Positions 47,935-56,501 of a stretch of 64,000 nucleotides of DNA are shown piece by piece. The position numbers and the translations under genes were made by a program. The stretch comes from Edaphobacter acidisoli (GTDB lineage: Bacteria > Acidobacteriota > Terriglobia > Terriglobales > Acidobacteriaceae): assembly GCF_014642855.1 (NCBI RefSeq), contig NZ_BMJB01000001.1, positions 1,426,001-1,490,000 of the forward strand, in the 5' to 3' direction. Numbering within the stretch: position 1 is the stretch's first letter; the number at the start of each line of letters is the position of its first letter. The notes under the pieces are model-generated. The model was not told the DNA's origin and did not search any database. It worked only from the letters and a program-made list of their open reading frames with translations.

Positions 47935-50400
47935 TCACATGCCGCCAAACCGGATCTTCAATCCCGCTCGAACCGTAAACGGCAAACCAGGATAACCAAT
48001 CGGCCCAATATGCTGCTGGCTGAGCAGATTGTCCAGCTGCGCATACACCGTAGCGTGTCTCGTGACCGTAAAGAGCAGGTTCGCATCCAGCTTGGCAAAG
48101 CCAGCGTCGAGATTGCGATTCGGCAGCAGCAACGTGTTCCCGCCATTGAAGTCGTTATAAAGCTGAAACGTCGAATCGTCACTACGACTGGCAAGCGAGC
48201 CTTTGATCGCAGCAGCAAACCGCGTGCGCATGTACTCCACCGCAAAGAACCCCGTCTGCGGAGGCCGCCTGAAGGGACGGCTCCCGACAAGCGGTGACAG
48301 CGCCCCAATCGCAACTCCCGGAATATTCGGATTCGTCGTCGGCGTGCCATTGTTTGCCGCCACCGCATCGCTGGCAAACGACTGCAGCACAATCGGCGCA
48401 AGATACGTGTAGCCTCCGCGCATGAAGACATGCGTGAACGGCTGATACTGCGCCTCAAGCTCCGCTCCCTGCGCGCGAAAAGCCAGCGAGTTCAGCGCCG
48501 CTCCATAAAGCTGATTGGCAATACTCGGCGGAATCCCAAAATACTTCGTCAGGCTCGTCGAATCCGCAACCTCAATCTGGTGGCTGAACTGGTTATGAAA
48601 ATAGCCGGCCTTCACAATCAGCTTCTGCCCAAGAATGTTCTGGTCCACTCCCAGGTCCCACGTGCGCGAGCGTTCCTCACTAATCGGCGTCACGTGATAC
48701 GCCGCAATCGCATCCTGATTTCCACTCTGAACGAGTTCCGTGTACAAGCTCGAAAACTCCGCCGCCAGCGATGGCTCCTGCACGCCAGTAGCGAAGCTCG
48801 CGCGCAACCGCGTGCCATGAAACTTCCGCATACTCGGCCGCACCGGCACATAAGCCAGCCCAATGCGAGGCGTCCCGGCAATGCCATACAGATGGTTCTT
48901 CTCCACCGCGCCGCCCAGCGAGTAGAAGACGCGGTTCTTCACGTCACCCTGAAATTGCAGCGTGTACTCAAAGTTCGGGCGATCGATCTTCTCATCCTCA
49001 AATGCCGCCGGATCGACAAACCTTCCACGCTCATCCTCATAGCGAAACCCAAACAACGCAGTCATGCGATGAGGAAACGCATAATCAGACTGGTAGTAAA
49101 GCTCATCCCGATTGGCAACCGTATCTTCCGAAGGAGAGAAGAACGCCGCCTGTCCCGTAGCGCTATAACCATTGGCCCCGCGAATCGTCACCGTGTTGCC
49201 GTAGTAAGTCGTATAGCTGACGCCGCCGAACACGCTCGTCACCGGCTCACCCACCGGAGCAAACTGCTGCACCTGCTCACGCTTCCGCGCAATGCCATAG
49301 CGGACCAGGTTGTGCCACTTCCCCGCAGCAAGATTCTCCAGCGTCAGCCCCGAGTAGATGTCCTGATCACTCTGCTTGCCCGAAGCCGCAATCCCATAAA
49401 ATCCAATCGCTCCCGGCAGCCCCGTCGCCGAATCCGCATTCCTCAGCGTAAACCGGGCCTGCGTATTCGTCGTAATGTTGTACCCGATGTTCGCCACACT
49501 GGTCGCCGAGTGATACTGATCGTTCGCCACCGTGTTCGAAGTGTCGAACCTGCTGAAGCCCGCATAATAATCCAGCCGCGAGTGCGCTCCCGAAACCACA
49601 GCCTCATTGCGATACGTGCGAAAGTTCCCCGCATCGCCCGAATAGTTCACCACCGGCCGCAGCGAGCTGCCACGCGGCGTCACCAGGTTCACCACCGAAG
49701 CCGCCGCATCCGACCCATACAGCGCCGAGTTCGGCCCGCGATAAAGCTCCAGCCCGCTCAGCCCCGTAGTCGACACCGTCCCAAAATCAAAGACCCCGCC
49801 CGTATCCTCAGCCGGAACGCCATCAATCAGCACCTTGTTCGCATCCGAGTTTCCGCCGCGCACAAACAGCGAAGCCACCCCGCCATACTGTCCCGTCTGC
49901 ACCACAACGTTCCCCGGCGACTGCCGCAGATCATTCACAATCCCTACCTGCGTCGCCAGGTCTTTCATCGGAATCAGCGTCACCGCAGAGCTGGCCTGCT
50001 GAATCGGCGTCGAGATGCCCGTCGTCGTCACCGTCACCTGCTCCGTCACCGAAGCCGCTTCCAGCACAACATTCCGCGTAACCACATCCGTCCGCCCACC
50101 ATAAAAATCCGGGCTGATATTTGGCGAGAAAGTCGTAGCTGCCGTCAGCAGCACAAAGCGGCCCGTGTCGGCGGTGCGAATCTCATAGCTCCCATCCGCA
50201 CCCGAAACCCCAATCGCAACCGCCAGTGTCCCCTGAATCAGCCTCACCTGCGCTCCGGACACAACCGCGCCAAGCGGGTCCGTCACCACTCCGCGAACGA
50301 TCACCGCGCGCGCCGCCGCCGTCACAATAAACAGCGCAGCCAGCAACGTGGCCAACCCACGCGGCATGCGCAAAGACAGTGTGCGGAAGGCAAAGAGCAT
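47935..50400 (-). CDS. TonB-dependent receptor, BtuB-like
   Basis: An 821-residue outer-membrane receptor. After a signal peptide (MLFAFRTLSLRMPRGLATLL region) comes an N-terminal carboxypeptidase-regulatory-like domain (RGVVTDPLGAVVSGAQVRLI), then the plug (LFVRGGNSDANKVLIDGVPA, YGSDAAASVVNLVTPRG) and a 22-strand barrel ending in an amphipathic strand (FTVRAGLKIRFGGM). The plug is closest to vitamin B12 and siderophore receptors; the ligand is unknown. The frame opens five codons earlier, but GGAAG sits five bases before this ATG. It follows the quinone oxidoreductase gene by about 40 bases on the same strand. Confidence 0.92.
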   Translation of the reverse strand: MLFAFRTLSLRMPRGLATLLAALFIVTAAARAVIVRGVVTDPLGAVVSGAQVRLIQGTLAVAIGVSGADGSYEIRTADTGRFVLLTAATTFSPNISPDFYGGRTDVVTRNVVLEAASVTEQVTVTTTGISTPIQQASSAVTLIPMKDLATQVGIVNDLRQSPGNVVVQTGQYGGVASLFVRGGNSDANKVLIDGVPAEDTGGVFDFGTVSTTGLSGLELYRGPNSALYGSDAAASVVNLVTPRGSSLRPVVNYSGDAGNFRTYRNEAVVSGAHSRLDYYAGFSRFDTSNTVANDQYHSATSVANIGYNITTNTQARFTLRNADSATGLPGAIGFYGIAASGKQSDQDIYSGLTLENLAAGKWHNLVRYGIARKREQVQQFAPVGEPVTSVFGGVSYTTYYGNTVTIRGANGYSATGQAAFFSPSEDTVANRDELYYQSDYAFPHRMTALFGFRYEDERGRFVDPAAFEDEKIDRPNFEYTLQFQGDVKNRVFYSLGGAVEKNHLYGIAGTPRIGLAYVPVRPSMRKFHGTRLRASFATGVQEPSLAAEFSSLYTELVQSGNQDAIAAYHVTPISEERSRTWDLGVDQNILGQKLIVKAGYFHNQFSHQIEVADSTSLTKYFGIPPSIANQLYGAALNSLAFRAQGAELEAQYQPFTHVFMRGGYTYLAPIVLQSFASDAVAANNGTPTTNPNIPGVAIGALSPLVGSRPFRRPPQTGFFAVEYMRTRFAAAIKGSLASRSDDSTFQLYNDFNGGNTLLLPNRNLDAGFAKLDANLLFTVTRHATVYAQLDNLLSQQHIGPIGYPGLPFTVRAGLKIRFGGM

Positions 50401-50439
50401 CGGTACTTCCATCATACCGGCGGCCGCACGCTCTCGCGC

Positions 50440-51408
50440 TCAGGGAATCAGAATCAGCTTGCCAGTCGTCCTGCGCGACTCAAGTTCCCGATGCGCCTGC
50501 GCAGCCTCCGCCAGCGGATACGTATGCTCAATCCGCAGCTTCAGGCTTCCATCCGCCACTCCACGAAACACATCACCCGCCCGCGCCTCCAGGTCCTCGC
50601 GCGTGGCAATGTAGTCCTTCAGTGTCGGCCTCGTAATGTAAAGCGATCCCATCAGCGACAGCCTTATCAGATCAAACGGAGGCACCGCGCCGCTCGACCC
50701 TCCAAACAGCACCATCGTGCCACGCGGTCGCAGCACCTCCAGCGACTTGTCAAACGTTGTCTTCCCTACAGAGTCATACACTGCATGAAGTCCCGGTCCC
50801 GACGCCAACTTCTTCACCTTCGCGGCAAAGTCCTCGCGCGTATACAGAATCACCTCATCGGCCCCGGCATCGCGCACCAGCGCGGCCTTCTCGTCGGTCG
50901 AAACCGTCGTAAACACACGAGCGCCACGCGCCTTCGCCATCTGAATCAGCAACAGCCCCGTGCCTCCAGCCCCGGCATGAATCAGCACCTCATCCCCACT
51001 GCGTATCGCATAAGCCGAGTGCGAAAGATAATGCGCCGTCATCCCCTGCAGCATCACAGCCGCAGCCTGCACCGCCGTCACACCGTCCGGAATATTGACC
51101 AGCCGCGCAGCCGGAGCAACTGCAAACTGAGCATACGTTCCCGGAACTCCGCACCATGCAACACGGTCGCCCGCCTTCACGCTCGTCACGCCCGCGCCCA
51201 CTGCGGTGACAACACCAGCAGCCTCCTGCCCCAGCGTGTAGGGCAGCCGCGCCGGATACCGCCCCTCACGAAAGTATGTGTCAATAAAGTTCACGCCCGC
51301 GGCCTCAATGCGAACAAGCGCCTCACCCGCGCCAAGCGTGGGCATCGGCAGTTCCTGCATCGTCAGCACATCTGCCGGTCCGGTCGTAAGCATCTGAATT
51401 GCCTGCAT
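50440..51408 (-). CDS. NADPH:quinone oxidoreductase, zeta-crystallin-like
   Basis: A 322-residue zinc-free member of the medium-chain dehydrogenase family. It starts QAIQMLTTGPADVLTMQEL; FIDTYFREGRYPARLPYTLG is the quinone-reductase signature, and the NADPH site is VLIHAGAGGTGLLLIQMAKA. It is typical of Qor/crystallin-type enzymes that reduce quinones by one or two electrons. GGAAGG lies before the ATG; the longer frame to 51447 was not used. It may be co-transcribed with the receptor gene downstream, though no shared role is clear. Confidence 0.93.
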   Translation of the reverse strand: MQAIQMLTTGPADVLTMQELPMPTLGAGEALVRIEAAGVNFIDTYFREGRYPARLPYTLGQEAAGVVTAVGAGVTSVKAGDRVAWCGVPGTYAQFAVAPAARLVNIPDGVTAVQAAAVMLQGMTAHYLSHSAYAIRSGDEVLIHAGAGGTGLLLIQMAKARGARVFTTVSTDEKAALVRDAGADEVILYTREDFAAKVKKLASGPGLHAVYDSVGKTTFDKSLEVLRPRGTMVLFGGSSGAVPPFDLIRLSLMGSLYITRPTLKDYIATREDLEARAGDVFRGVADGSLKLRIEHTYPLAEAAQAHRELESRRTTGKLILIP

Positions 51409-51612
51409 CAATTGCCTTCCTTTAAAAATCTTTCTTTGAACACTCACTCGAAGTGGGCAAAAAAAAACAGCCTCACCCGTTGCATCTCCGTTACGCCTTC
51501 AACACTTTACCTGAAGATTTTTTGCTATGCCTAAAAAGACAGAACTAGAATAGCTCCGTCACCGAGACCCTCACCGGCAACGGCTGAAACGCTTGAGAGC
51601 AAACAGAAATCG

Positions 51613-52200
51613 ATGGATAAAAATAGAATGGCTGACTCAAAATCCTATCTCATCGCTTCTCTGGCGATTGCCTGTCTGGCAGTAACAGCAGGCTGCCACT
51701 CGCACCTGCACCATATCCAGCTCTCCGACGCAGCCATCGAAGCAGGCCGCGTCGACACACCACAAGCCTCCGCAAAGAAGATCGCCGGCGCAGGAATCTC
51801 CGTCATCTCCGCCTGCGCAACCCAGCCTTACGACAACGCCAGCAAAGGCATCATCGTCGACGAGCCAGGCCTGCACGAAGACGTACTCGATCTGCGCGAT
51901 CAAAAGTCCTTCCGCGCCGTCCCCTTCGGCCTCAGCGAGGCCCGGAGACTCGAATCCTTGCTGGAAAAGGAAACCAGCCTCGCTGGACACCCATACCCCG
52001 CGGAGCAGATCGCCTGTATCCAGCAATTTGCCTCGCATCTGCGCGATCTTACCCAACCACTCGTCGAAGCCGACGACGAACAGAAGCAACTCGACGTCTC
52101 CGCCTTCGACAAAGCCTCAAAAGAAGCCGAGCAGGAGACCGATGAGCAGACGCAGCAGGAAGAGAAAGCCATCCACTCCGCTCCATCCACCAATCAGTAA
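51613..52200 (+). CDS. Hypothetical lipoprotein
   Basis: A 195-residue protein with a lipoprotein signal: YLIASLAIACLAVTAGC, the lipobox VTAGC giving a lipid-anchored Cys, then HSHLHH, a His-rich start of the mature part. The rest is helical and acidic, with a charged Glu/Gln-rich tail (ASKEAEQETDEQTQQEEKAI). No family recognised. A second ATG five codons in is an equally good start. It lies 64 bases before the metallo-beta-lactamase gene on the same strand. Confidence 0.72.
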   Translation: MDKNRMADSKSYLIASLAIACLAVTAGCHSHLHHIQLSDAAIEAGRVDTPQASAKKIAGAGISVISACATQPYDNASKGIIVDEPGLHEDVLDLRDQKSFRAVPFGLSEARRLESLLEKETSLAGHPYPAEQIACIQQFASHLRDLTQPLVEADDEQKQLDVSAFDKASKEAEQETDEQTQQEEKAIHSAPSTNQ

Positions 52201-52264
52201 CCGCACCTCATCAGTAACGCATCCTTCCACACCAAATTCACATCACCCAGCATTACGCTGATTC

Positions 52265-53131
52265 ATGCTCTTTCGCGCCCTCATCCTCGCCTGCACCACA
52301 CTCCTCTTTACCAGCGGAGCCGCCGCACAAAACAACCCCGACTGGTACGCCCCACAAAAGCCCTTCCACATCGCCGGAAACCTCTACTACGTCGGAAGCC
52401 GCGATCTCGCCTCCTACCTGATCACCACGCCGCAAGGCGACATCCTCATTAACAGCAACTTCGAGCGCTCCGTTCCGCAGATACGCAAGAGCGTCGAAGA
52501 GCTAGGCTTCCACTTCAGCGACATCAAAATCCTGCTCATCAGCCACGCGCACATAGACCATGCCGCCGGCAGCTCTGCCATCAAAAAACTCACCGGCGCG
52601 CAGTACATGGTCATGGACGCCGACGTTCCCGTCATCGAATCCGGTGGCCGCAACGACTTTGCCTACGCCCACTCCGCCGACATGCACTTCCCACCCACAA
52701 AAGTTGATCGCATCCTTCACGACGGCAGCCAGGTGCGTCTCGGCGGCACCGTTCTCGTCGCGCATCTCACCCCCGGCCACACCAAAGGCTGCACCACCTG
52801 GACCATGAAAGTCACCGAATCCGGCAAGACCTACAACGTCGTCATCATCGGAAGCCCGAACATCAACCCCGGCTACAAGCTCGTCAACAACAAGCAGTAT
52901 CCGCAGATCGCACAAGACTACGAGAAGACCTTCCGCGTGCTCAAATCGCTACCCTGCGACATCTTCCTCGGCGCACACGGCAGCTACTTCGATCTACAGG
53001 AAAAACTCCCGCGCATGAAGCCCGGAGCACCCAACCCCTTCATCGACCCCGAGGGCTACAAAACCTATGTCGCCCAACACGAAGAGATGTTTCAGAAGGA
53101 ATTAGCAAAGCAGACCAGGCAAAAGACGTAG
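52265..53131 (+). CDS. Subclass B3 metallo-beta-lactamase
   Basis: A 288-residue exported zinc hydrolase. The signal peptide (MLFRALILACTTLLFTSGAA) is cut near AAQNN. Zinc ligands are complete for subclass B3: His94, His96, Asp98 and His99 in LISHAHIDHAAG, His172 in LTPGHTKGCTTW and His238 in LGAHGSYFD. There is no Cys at the B1/B2 ligand site. AGSSAIKKLTGAQYMVMDAD also fits B3 enzymes such as L1, THIN-B and FEZ-1. It probably confers some beta-lactam resistance; activity is inferred. A nested hairpin at 53151-53209 follows. Confidence 0.93.
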   Translation: MLFRALILACTTLLFTSGAAAQNNPDWYAPQKPFHIAGNLYYVGSRDLASYLITTPQGDILINSNFERSVPQIRKSVEELGFHFSDIKILLISHAHIDHAAGSSAIKKLTGAQYMVMDADVPVIESGGRNDFAYAHSADMHFPPTKVDRILHDGSQVRLGGTVLVAHLTPGHTKGCTTWTMKVTESGKTYNVVIIGSPNINPGYKLVNNKQYPQIAQDYEKTFRVLKSLPCDIFLGAHGSYFDLQEKLPRMKPGAPNPFIDPEGYKTYVAQHEEMFQKELAKQTRQKT

Positions 53132-53150
53132 CGCTCATTTCGCAGATAAA

Positions 53151-53209
53151 GACCACGGACTGTGCTGAAGTTGCGGATTTGTTGTTTCAAATCCGCACAA
53201 TCCGTGGTC
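53151..53209. terminator. Nested bidirectional hairpin after metallo-beta-lactamase
   Basis: The outer stem GACCACGGA / TCCGTGGTC encloses an inner stem TGCGGATTT / AAATCCGCA, followed by AATTATTTTTATT. It lies between the converging metallo-beta-lactamase and glycosyltransferase genes. Confidence 0.75.
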
Positions 53210-53217
53210 AATTATTT

Positions 53218-54192
53218 TTATTGAAGCAAGCTCTCTTCAGACCGCAACCGCAAAATCCGGTCCACCGCATACGGAGCGCGGTGCGAGGCCGTAAAGAAGT
53301 GCCGCACCTGCAACTCACCAAGCAGCCCGATCCCCATCATCTGAATGCCCGCCAGAATCAAAATTCCAGCAATCACGAAGATGGGGCCATGAACATCCAT
53401 AATGTGCTGGCCCGTCAGGATCTTCAGCACCAGCAGCCACACCGCGAGCCCCGAACCCGCTGTCATACCAAGCGCACCGATCGTCCCAAAGAAGTGCAGC
53501 GGCCGCGTCATGTAGCGCAGCAAAAAGCGAATCGTCAGCAGGTCGAAGAAGACCCGGAACGTACGCGAAATCCCATAGTGGCTCTTGCCAAACTCACGCG
53601 CCGGATTCGAAATCGGAATCTCGCAGATGCTCGCGCCATACCAGCTCGCCAGCGCCGGAATAAACCGGTGCATCTCGCCATACAGCGGAATATTCTGGAT
53701 GACCTCGCGCCGATAAGCCTTGAACGTCGTGCCAAAGTCATGAATGTTCACGCCGCTGAAGTACGCCATCATCCAGTTCGCAACGCGCGAAGGAATACGC
53801 CGCATGATGAAGTTGTCACCGCGCTGCGCCCGCCATCCGCTCACCACGTCGTAGCCCTCTTCGAGCTTCGCCAGAAAGTTCGGAATCTCATCCGGATCGT
53901 GCTGCAGGTCGCCATCCATCGCCAGGATGAACTCCCCCTGCGCATGATCAAAACCCGCGGCCAGCGCCGACGTCTGCCCGAAGTTCCGCCGCAGCTTGAT
54001 CACCAGCACCCGCGAATCCACCGCCGCAATCTCTTCCAACAGCCGATACGTCCGGTCACGCGATCCGTCATCCACCAGCACCAGCTCGAAGCTCTCACCC
54101 ACGTGTTCCATCACGGCCTTCAGCCGGTCATAGAGCGTGGTGACATTCTCCTCTTCGTTATGGAAAGGGACAACAATCGAATACTTCGGCAC
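53218..54192 (-). CDS. GT2 glycosyltransferase, dolichyl-phosphate-mannose-synthase-like
   Basis: A 324-residue family 2 glycosyltransferase with two C-terminal membrane helices. The catalytic domain begins KYSIVVPFHNEEENVTTLYD; the metal motifs are LVLVDDGSRDRT and FILAMDGDLQHDPDEIP, and the acceptor-side motif is WRAQRGDNFIMRRIPSRVAN. The helices are GTIGALGMTAGSGLAVWLLV and IFVIAGILILAGIQMMGIGL. It resembles ArnC/GtrB enzymes that move a sugar to a polyprenyl phosphate. The open frame starts at a TTG at 54327 and would overlap other sequence; the only other in-frame start is this GTG, with GGAG 12 bases upstream. Confidence 0.9.
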   Translation of the reverse strand: MPKYSIVVPFHNEEENVTTLYDRLKAVMEHVGESFELVLVDDGSRDRTYRLLEEIAAVDSRVLVIKLRRNFGQTSALAAGFDHAQGEFILAMDGDLQHDPDEIPNFLAKLEEGYDVVSGWRAQRGDNFIMRRIPSRVANWMMAYFSGVNIHDFGTTFKAYRREVIQNIPLYGEMHRFIPALASWYGASICEIPISNPAREFGKSHYGISRTFRVFFDLLTIRFLLRYMTRPLHFFGTIGALGMTAGSGLAVWLLVLKILTGQHIMDVHGPIFVIAGILILAGIQMMGIGLLGELQVRHFFTASHRAPYAVDRILRLRSEESLLQ

Positions 54193-54363
54193 GGTTTGAT
54201 AATACTCCTGTTCTCGTTTCTTCCTACCTATCTTTAGACCGCTCGTGACACGAGTTTGGTTCAGATTAAAGGATGCATCCAGCCCCTCGGCGATTCGCAG
54301 GATTTCAACGTTTCTCTCGAAACCCAAGCATCCCCGAGCATCGTGAACGCCGTCTCTCCAGGT

Positions 54364-54513
54364 ATGATCCGCAAACTAAAATCCGGAGAATATCGCCTCT
54401 ACTCCCGCAAAGCGAACCCCAAAACCGGAAAACGGCGCAATCTCGGCACCTTCGACACGCTCGAAAGAGCCAAGCAACACGAGCGCGAGATCCAGTACTT
54501 CAAGCGCCACTAG
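54364..54513 (+). CDS. Small conserved basic protein, 49 residues
   Basis: A 49-residue basic protein: IRKLKSGEYRLYSRKANPKT, then GKRRNLGTFDTLERAKQHER and EIQYFKRH. I recall close relatives in many bacteria as short conserved hypothetical proteins, often with the same SGEYRLYSR and REIQYFKRH ends. The frame extends upstream to 54256, but that part is not conserved in style. It is divergent from the GT2 gene and convergent with ispG, 11 bases between stops. Role unknown; the charge suggests nucleic-acid binding. Confidence 0.75.
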   Translation: MIRKLKSGEYRLYSRKANPKTGKRRNLGTFDTLERAKQHEREIQYFKRH

Positions 54514-54524
54514 CCGCAGGCTAC

Positions 54525-55757
54525 TTAGGCCCCAACCAACACCTTGCCATACCGCTTCTCCACATACTCGTCCAGAATCACCTGAAACTCTTCGACAATC
54601 CGGTCGCCCTTCAGCGTCGTATACAGCTTCCCGTCCACATACACCGGAGCCTTCGGCTCCTCAAACGTCCCCGGCAGCGAGATCCCAATATTTGCGTGCT
54701 TCGACTCGCCCGGCCCATTCACCACACAGCCCATCACCGCCAGCTTCAGCTCCTCGACGCCCGGATAGATCTTCTTCCACTCCGGCATCTGCGCCACCAG
54801 ATACCCCTGAATCCGCTCCGCCAGCTCCTGAAAATACGTCGAAGTCGTCCGCCCACAACCCGGGCAGCTCGTCACCTGCGGCATAAAGCTGCGAATCCCC
54901 AGCGACTGCAAGATCTGCTGCCCGCACCGCACCTCCTCCGAGCGATCACCCCCCGGAGTAGGCGTCAGACTCACGCGAATCGTATCGCCAATCCCCTTCA
55001 GCAGAAGAGGTGACAAGCCGGCAGTCGAGGCAACAACGCCCTTCATGCCCATCCCAGCCTCGGTCAGCCCAAGATGCAGCGCATAGTCGCACCGCCCGGC
55101 CAGTTCGCCATACACGTCGATCAGGTCGCGCACACCCGAAACCTTCGCGCTCAAAATAATCTGATCGCGCCGCAGCCCATACCGCTCCGCAGCCGCCGCA
55201 TTATCCAGCGCCGAGACGACCATCGCCTCCATCATCACATCCCGCGCCGGCAGCGGCTCCGCCAGCTTCGAGTTGTCGTCCATCATCTTCGTCAACAGCG
55301 CCTGGTCCAGCGACCCCCAGTTCACCCCAATGCGCACCGGCTTCTGGTGCTTCACCGCAACCTCCACCATGGTGCGGAAGTTGTCATCATCCTTGCGCCC
55401 AATCGAGCAGTTGCCCGGATTGATCCTGTACTTCGCCAGCGCCTTCGCCGTCTCCGGATACTTCGTCAGCAGCAGATGCCCGTTGTAGTGAAAGTCGCCA
55501 ATAATCGGCGTCGTCCAACCCTTCTTCGCGATGCCCTCGACGATATAAGGCACAGCCTTAGCCGCGTCCTCGTTGTTTACCGTCACGCGCACCATCTCCG
55601 ACCCCGCACGAGCCAGCGCAGCAACCTGCTGCACCGTGGCTTCGACATCCGCCGTGTCGGTATTGGTCATCGACTGCACCACCACAGGTGCATCCGACCC
55701 CACATGCACCCCACCAATATTCACCGTTACTGCACGTCGACGCACGATTTCAGGCAT
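54525..55757 (-). CDS. ispG: HMBPP synthase (4-hydroxy-3-methylbut-2-enyl diphosphate synthase)
   Basis: A 4Fe-4S enzyme of the MEP isoprenoid pathway that converts methylerythritol cyclodiphosphate to HMBPP. The 410 residues begin [20 protein letters not shown] with [12 protein letters not shown]. The iron-sulfur ligands are Cys298 and Cys301 in [10 protein letters not shown] and Cys344 in [10 protein letters not shown], with Glu351 next to it. It is the short two-domain bacterial form. GGAG lies six bases before this ATG; the longer frame to 55805 is not supported. Confidence 0.97.
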   Translation of the reverse strand: MPEIVRRRAVTVNIGGVHVGSDAPVVVQSMTNTDTADVEATVQQVAALARAGSEMVRVTVNNEDAAKAVPYIVEGIAKKGWTTPIIGDFHYNGHLLLTKYPETAKALAKYRINPGNCSIGRKDDDNFRTMVEVAVKHQKPVRIGVNWGSLDQALLTKMMDDNSKLAEPLPARDVMMEAMVVSALDNAAAAERYGLRRDQIILSAKVSGVRDLIDVYGELAGRCDYALHLGLTEAGMGMKGVVASTAGLSPLLLKGIGDTIRVSLTPTPGGDRSEEVRCGQQILQSLGIRSFMPQVTSCPGCGRTTSTYFQELAERIQGYLVAQMPEWKKIYPGVEELKLAVMGCVVNGPGESKHANIGISLPGTFEEPKAPVYVDGKLYTTLKGDRIVEEFQVILDEYVEKRYGKVLVGA

Positions 55758-55848
55758 AAAGTCTCCACCCTCAAGTTTACCATTCCGACACGTCCGCGCC
55801 CGCACGATAGACTAGTTACGGCAGTTGGTTTGATGTGCATCTGTTAAG

Positions 55849-55903
55849 GGCACGGCTTCAGCCGTGCCACTCAGAGATCAATGATCGAGGGGGCTTTAGC
55901 CCC
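55849..55903. repeat. Paired REP-like hairpins before the tRNA
   Basis: Two adjacent short hairpins: GGCACGGC-TTCA-GCCGTGCC at 55849-55868 and GGGGCT-TT-AGCCCC at 55890-55903, followed by TGAGGTACG. I recall this combination as an intergenic repeat in acidobacterial genomes. It lies about 26 bases before the tRNA gene. Confidence 0.6.
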
Positions 55904-55929
55904 TGAGGTACGCTTCAAACCTCTCCCAT

Positions 55930-56006
55930 GGCCCGGTAGCTCAGTTGCATAGAGCAGCGCACTCCTAACGCGAAGGTCGCAGGTTGGACTCCTGCCCGGG
56001 CCACCA
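55930..56006 (+). tRNA. tRNA-Arg(CCU), unusual elbow bases
   Basis: A 77-base cloverleaf with encoded CCA. The acceptor stem GGCCCGG/CCGGGCC, D stem GCTC/GAGC and T stem GCAGG/CCTGC are fully paired. The anticodon loop CTCCTAA gives CCU at 55964-55966, arginine for AGG. Two near-invariant bases are changed: position 19 is C (55948, normally G) and position 56 is G (55986, normally C, so the T loop reads TTGGACT). These bases pair with each other in the tRNA elbow, so the swap keeps a possible pair. The anticodon stem has A31-C39 and G27-A43 mismatches. It could be functional or decaying. Confidence 0.8.
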
Positions 56007-56027
56007 GCTTACTTATGTTTGAGTCGC

Positions 56028-56060
56028 GGTATCCGTCAGGACTCCTTGCCCGGGCCACCA
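56028..56060 (+). repeat. Copy of tRNA 3' end, first
   Basis: GGTATCCGTCAGGACTCCTT, then GCCCGGGCCACCA. It repeats the T-arm and acceptor 3' strand of the tRNA at 55930-56006, with one extra T. Its CCA ends 54 bases after that of the tRNA. It has no 5' tRNA half, so it cannot fold as a tRNA. Confidence 0.8.
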
Positions 56061-56083
56061 TTAGCCACAAATCTTCGCAGCTC

Positions 56084-56115
56084 GGTACCCGTCAGGACTC
56101 CTGCCCGGGCCACCA
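56084..56115 (+). repeat. Copy of tRNA 3' end, second
   Basis: GGTACCCGTCAGGACTCCT, then GCCCGGGCCACCA. Its last 21 bases are identical to the tRNA 3' end, including the GGACTCC with the unusual G. Its CCA ends 55 bases after that of the first copy, giving a tandem period of about 55 bases. Confidence 0.8.
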
Positions 56116-56141
56116 TCAGCCAACCCCACCCCGTCCTCAGA

Positions 56142-56501
56142 CTAAGGGCTTATGCCCCCATAAAGAATCCAGACAGGACCCTTCTTTGCCGTGATGAGAT
56201 CAGCATCTCCCATAGGGCATTGAATGCAGTCGATCTGGACAGTGCTGTTGCTCTTCCAGGTGGCATTCACCGTATATGCACCTGGAACAATCAGCACATT
56301 GTTCTCAGAGTCCCAACCGTCCTTAGATGCGTGTAGATTTACCACAGTTACGGCCGGGGCTATTGCCCCATGATCATTCGAGTCCACCTCTAAAACCCAA
56401 CGTCCATTCGGCGACGAAAATCTAGCAGAAGAATTACCGGCACGGTTACATCCAGCAAGAACGATAATTGCTAAGAACGAGCAAATCAACATCGGCTTCA
56501 T
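56142..56501 (-). CDS. Hypothetical lipoprotein
   Basis: A 119-residue protein with a lipoprotein signal MKPMLICSFLAIIVLAGC (lipobox VLAGC). The mature part is a small beta-rich domain (SSPNGRWVLEVDSNDHGAIA, NNVLIVPGAYTVNATWKSNS) with a Cys pair in IDCIQCPMGD. No family recognised. An ATG two codons upstream is possible, but AGGAT is spaced better for this one. Its stop lies 27 bases from the last tRNA-end repeat. The gap upstream (56502-56732) has no clear gene; a 27-codon frame at 56624-56707 on the plus strand is too weak to call. Confidence 0.7.
   Translation of the reverse strand: MKPMLICSFLAIIVLAGCNRAGNSSARFSSPNGRWVLEVDSNDHGAIAPAVTVVNLHASKDGWDSENNVLIVPGAYTVNATWKSNSTVQIDCIQCPMGDADLITAKKGPVWILYGGISP

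Noticed and set aside
48430-51534. Plus-strand frame of 1034 codons
   Set aside because: It is antisense to the TonB receptor and quinone oxidoreductase genes, very rich in Arg/His/Pro, and has no recognisable domain. It results from GC-rich third positions of the real genes.
55979-56115. Possible CRISPR-like repeat array
   Set aside because: Only three copies, each the 3' end of a tRNA, with no cas gene and unequal repeat length.
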